A stretch of DNA of 7,428 bases from CANNDT01 sp945876205 (GTDB lineage Bacteria; Acidobacteriota; Vicinamibacteria; Vicinamibacterales; UBA2999), in contig CANNDT010000149.1 of NCBI GenBank assembly GCA_947503365.1, forward strand, positions 1-7,428, in the 5' to 3' direction. The notes below the pieces were generated by a model that had not been told where the DNA came from, searched no databases, and was given only the letters and a program-made list of their open reading frames with translations. This document shows, piece by piece, positions 5,758-7,428 of the stretch (position 1 is the stretch's first letter; every line of letters begins with the position of its first letter). A program made the translations under genes and the position numbers.

Positions 5758-5882
5758 GTATTGAATATTTAATTGGTTCGATCGGCTTGGGTGTAACGGC
5801 TATCGTCGCAATTGGTATCTACTCGTATTACGAGATCGAGAAGATTGCCCAGCAGGAACAGAAGAACAAAATGGGTAAGTGA
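5754..5882 (+). CDS. 42-residue single-helix membrane protein, second gene of the small-protein operon
   Basis: ATG 5754 overlaps the stop of the upstream small gene and has GAGG (5743-5746) 7 nt upstream. The 42 residues start MSIEYLIGSIGLGVTAIVAI: one transmembrane helix (about 4-24), then YSYYEIEKIA and a polar Gln/Lys-rich amphipathic tail (QQEQKNKMGK). The frame is open upstream to 5664, but that extension lies inside the first small gene in another frame and is not expected to be translated. Base composition is clearly lower in GC than the neighbours (25 of 60 bases at 5761-5820 are G or C). I do not recognise a family. The architecture suggests a small membrane subunit or a partner of the 52-residue protein; that role is inference. 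Confidence 0.72.
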   Translation: MSIEYLIGSIGLGVTAIVAIGIYSYYEIEKIAQQEQKNKMGK

Positions 5883-5912
5883 GCCTACCCTGGTTTCCCG
5901 GAGTTCTAGCTT

Positions 5913-5939
5913 GTGGTGACGATCGAGTTCAAGAAGCAG
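5913..5939 (+). pseudogene. Possible 5' end of a third operon gene, cut by the IS
   Basis: GTG at 5913 (or 5916) follows GGAG at 5900-5903 by 9 nt, 30 bp after the preceding stop. The nine codons read VVTIEFKKQ before the left inverted repeat begins at 5940. The frame continues into the IS without family resemblance. This is a tentative reading based only on the ribosome binding site, spacing and direction. Confidence 0.3.
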
Positions 5940-5964
5940 TGGGCTTGCTCCGGCTTGACGGACA
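5940..5964. repeat. IS terminal inverted repeat, left end (orfB side)
   Basis: This 25-bp repeat starts TGGGCTTGC and ends TGACGGACA. It matches the reverse complement of 7202-7226 at 21 of 25 positions, with differences at repeat positions 10, 14, 15 and 16. The orfB stop is 7 bp inside it. Confidence 0.85.
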
Positions 5965-5970
5965 GATTGC

Positions 5971-6868
5971 TTAGGCCGCCGAGGCGATCCTCGTGCGTGG
6001 AAACATCGTGGCCCCGTACTCCGCGGGGGAGCAGTAACCGAGCGTGGAGTGCATCCGTTTGCGATTGTCGAACACTTCGATGAACTCAAAGATCGCGCGC
6101 CGCACCGCGCCTCGCGTCGGCTATGCGGAACGGTAGACGAGCTCGGTCTTGAGCGTGGCGAAGAAGCTCTCCGCGACCGCGTTGTCCCAACACTGACGGG
6201 GACGGCTGAGCGACTGCACGACGCCATGGGCACCGAGCAGCTCGCGACGTTGCTGAGGTGTACTGACTGCCGCGATCGGAATGGAAGATCAATCCCGGTC
6301 TCGGCCGTCTCGCGATGATCGCCATCCGCAGGGCGTCGGTGACCAGGCTGACCCGCATGTGGTCCGCCATCGCGAAGCCGATCACGCGCCGACTCGCCAG
6401 ATCGATCACCGTCGCCAGATAGCACCAGCCCTCCCACGTCCGGAGGTAGGTGATGTCACCGACCCACACGCGGTCGAGTTCCAGCGAAGCCGGTGCGAAG
6501 ACCCGACGCACGAGGTCCCTGGCGGGCGGCGGCGCCGAAGGATCGGTGATCGTCGTCCGCTTCCACCGTCGCTTGGCCCGTCCAGTGAGTCCACGCATGG
6601 CCATCAGGCGCGCCACGCGGTGCCGACCGCAGACGATGCCGTTCCGCCGCAACTGGCGGTGCACGCGCGGTGCTCCGTAGGTCTCCCGACTGTCTGTGTG
6701 AATCGCGACGATTTGTTCGCTCAAGGCGCCATCGCTCCGCTCCCGCACAGACGGAACGTGCTGCGACCACTGGTAGTAGGCGGATTGGGAGACCTCAAGC
6801 AGCGCGCACGCCGTGGTGACGTGGTGCGCTGCGGCCTTCTCCGCCGCGATGAACGGGTAGACGTTCAT
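5971..6868 (-). pseudogene. IS3-family transposase OrfB (DDE integrase), frameshifted and with an amber codon
   Basis: Reading from ATG 6868-6866, the N-terminal helical region includes ALLEVSQSAYYQW (22-34). The HTH_21-type block ETYGAPRVHRQLRRNGI (62-78) follows, and then the rve integrase core with WVGDITYL (D138) and FHSDRGSQYT (D198). At about 6253-6257 the frame is lost. Continuing from CAG at 6255-6253 in another frame restores QQRRELLGAHGVVQSLSR and CWDNAVAESFFATLK. Assuming two bases were lost, the catalytic Glu falls at position 234, exactly 35 residues after D198 as DD(35)E requires. A TAG at 6123-6121 then replaces the Trp expected in 'YRSAWPTR'. The normal family ending (FIEVFDNRKRMHSTLGYCSPAEY) runs to TAA at 5973-5971. 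The restored protein would be 299 residues, the usual OrfB size. Inactive. Confidence 0.92.
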
Positions 6869-7164
6869 CGGCTCTCGGCTGCGAAGAAAACCGTCGCTCG
6901 CTTCAGGATGTCCCGCTCTTCACGCAACACCCGGTTCTCCTTGCGGAGCCGCGCGAGTTCTTCGCGCTCCGCGATCGTCAGTCCATCACGCCGGCCGCTA
7001 TCGATCTCGGCCTAGGCCACCCATCGCCGAACTGCCGTCGTCGTCAGGCCAAGATCCCGCGCCACCGCCCCAACGGTCTTGCCGCTCGTGCGACAGAGCT
7101 CAACCACTTCCGTCTTGTATGCGGCCGTGAATTCACGCCGCACACGCCGTCCTGTCGATTCCAT
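6865..7164 (-). pseudogene. IS3-family OrfA (helix-turn-helix), amber at codon 51
   Basis: From ATG at 7164-7162 the frame gives MESTGRRVRREFTAAYKTEV, then an HTH (about 27-49: GKTVGAVARDLGLTTTAVRRW) that in IS3 elements binds the terminal repeats. Codon 51 is TAG (7014-7012) where relatives usually have Gln (VRRWV-x-QAE context), a simple CAG to TAG change. Beyond it the frame stays open and conserved: AEIDSGRRDGLTIAEREEL, then a leucine-zipper segment LARLRKENRVLREERDILKR and the family ending ATVFFAAESR, to TGA at 6867-6865. That gives 99 codons with an ATGA overlap to orfB. In active relatives, OrfA and OrfB are also joined by a -1 frameshift near this overlap. Full function is lost unless the amber is suppressed. 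Confidence 0.88.
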
Positions 7165-7201
7165 TCGGACATCCTTCCGGGCCTATACGCCCTATCTTGG
7201 G

Positions 7202-7226
7202 TGTCCGTCAGATCGGGGCAAGCCCA
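7202..7226. repeat. IS terminal inverted repeat, right end (orfA side)
   Basis: This 25-bp partner of 5940-5964 begins TGTCCGTCA and ends GCAAGCCCA. It lies 37 bp upstream of the orfA start, the usual distance. The outermost three bases coincide with a Trp codon of the interrupted CMD gene. Confidence 0.85.
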
Positions 7227-7428
7227 GCCACCATAGAACGCCATCTGCGTGATCGCCTCGATGATTTCGTCCTGGCTCAGGCCGTTGTCGTGACCGCGGG
7301 CGATGTGACCTCGAAGTTGATCCGTGTGGTAGAGCACGGTGAGCACGGTGAGCGCGGCGATCGTGATCAGGCTGCGATCGCGCTTGGAGAGTCCGGGGCG
7401 CTCCCAAATGTCGCCGAACAGCACGTGC
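7224..7428 (-). pseudogene. Carboxymuconolactone decarboxylase (CMD) family gene, truncated by the IS
   Basis: The minus-strand frame enters from the right edge. VLFGDIWERPGLSKRDRSLI, a duplicated hydrophobic LTVLTVL, then YHTDQLRGHIARGHDNGLSQ and DEIIEAITQMAFYGGW form a CMD domain of the gamma-CMD type ('R.dqLrgH...a..nGls..Ei.E.i....fY.GW'). In AhpD-like relatives a CxxC would be present; it is absent here, favouring a decarboxylase or lyase-like role over peroxidase. The family normally continues 10-20 residues past FYxGW (P..A...). Here the sequence passes straight into the IS repeat, and the frame runs on to 7044 with IS-derived residues (ACPDLTDTQDRAYRPGRM...). The start lies outside the window unless GTG 7424-7422 is used, which is unlikely since the family begins earlier. 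Confidence 0.82.
7332..7349. repeat. 9-bp tandem duplication inside the CMD gene
   Basis: GAGCACGGT occurs twice in tandem (7332-7340, 7341-7349), followed by a partial third copy GAGC. On the coding strand it doubles the residues Leu-Thr-Val in IAALTVLTVLYHTDQL. Typical relatives have one copy of this helix segment. Confidence 0.7.

Larger units (their letters stand above)
5940..7226 (-). mobile_element. IS3-family insertion sequence, decayed (1287 bp)
   Basis: The element is bounded by 25-bp imperfect terminal inverted repeats with TG...CA tips. Inside are orfA and orfB on the minus strand with an ATGA overlap, the standard IS3 layout. Length, the orfA coiled-coil/HTH protein and the DD(35)E transposase all agree with the family. 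Both frames are damaged: an amber in orfA, and a frameshift plus an amber in orfB, so the copy cannot make transposase by itself. No matching target-site duplication is visible: the left flank ends AAGAAGCAG and the right flank starts GCCACCATA. The CMD gene on the right is cut off at the element, whereas the left flank does not look like the rest of that gene. A deletion or recombination next to the IS is likely. Confidence 0.9.

Noticed and set aside
5769..6437. 222-residue minus-strand frame across the IS left end and the small-protein operon
   Set aside because: It is an out-of-frame reading of orfB that runs antisense through the two small genes. Its composition is low-complexity Ser/Arg, and no family is recognisable.
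6121..7014. Amber (TAG) codons inside conserved IS frames as evidence of TAG reassignment
   Set aside because: One TAG replaces an expected Gln and the other an expected Trp, so a single reassignment cannot explain both. TAG also ends the fasciclin gene right before its terminator and the DUF378 gene at its normal end. Decay is simpler.
6281..7015. 244-residue plus-strand frame through the IS
   Set aside because: It is antisense to the clearly recognised OrfA and OrfB frames. The Arg/Pro/His-rich composition is typical of a shadow frame in high-GC DNA.
1..7428. tRNA, rRNA, CRISPR arrays, riboswitches or phage attachment sites
   Set aside because: Reading both strands, I saw no cloverleaf, no evenly spaced repeat array, no recognisable riboswitch core and no tRNA-end repeat. 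Short structured RNAs could still be missed without a covariance search.

Overview
A high-GC bacterial chromosome segment, mostly compact plus-strand genes, with a decayed insertion sequence near the right end. The taxon cannot be fixed from the sequence. The fasciclin protein with an xPxTG-like cell-surface tail would suit a Chloroflexota- or actinobacterium-like host. The rest (TIGR01777 epimerase, SRPBCC, photolyase, MpaB-type oxygenase) is widespread, including in Gemmatimonadota and Proteobacteria.

Layout. 1-131: 3' end of a DUF378 membrane protein gene. 256-921: secreted or anchored fasciclin (FAS1) protein, closed by a perfect 20-bp-stem hairpin. 1066-3770: tight plus-strand run of a TIGR01777 nucleotide-sugar-epimerase-like protein, an SRPBCC protein (ATGA overlap), the C-terminal third of a DUF1365 protein, and a DUF2236/MpaB-type oxygenase. 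3771-4031: non-coding gap carrying a 16-bp perfect palindrome that looks like a TetR-type operator. 4032-5414: class I photolyase with an intact Trp triad. 5415-5598: AT-richer gap with a candidate promoter. 5599-5882: two very small membrane-protein genes with an ATGA overlap; the first uses TTG and is easily missed. 5940-7226: an IS3-family element with recognisable terminal inverted repeats. Its orfA has one amber codon; its orfB has a frameshift and an amber codon. 7224-7428: carboxymuconolactone decarboxylase (CMD) gene on the minus strand, cut off by the IS and running out of the window.

How the genes fit together. In many bacteria photolyase, TIGR01777 epimerase, DUF1365 and a Cfa-like methyltransferase cluster under a light-responsive MerR regulator. 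This window looks like a partly eroded version: photolyase, epimerase and SRPBCC are intact, DUF1365 has lost its N-terminal part, and no methyltransferase or MerR regulator is visible. The most novel item is the two-gene small-membrane-protein operon downstream of the photolyase. It has good ribosome binding sites, translational coupling and a lower GC than its surroundings. A third gene may have followed it before the IS arrived.
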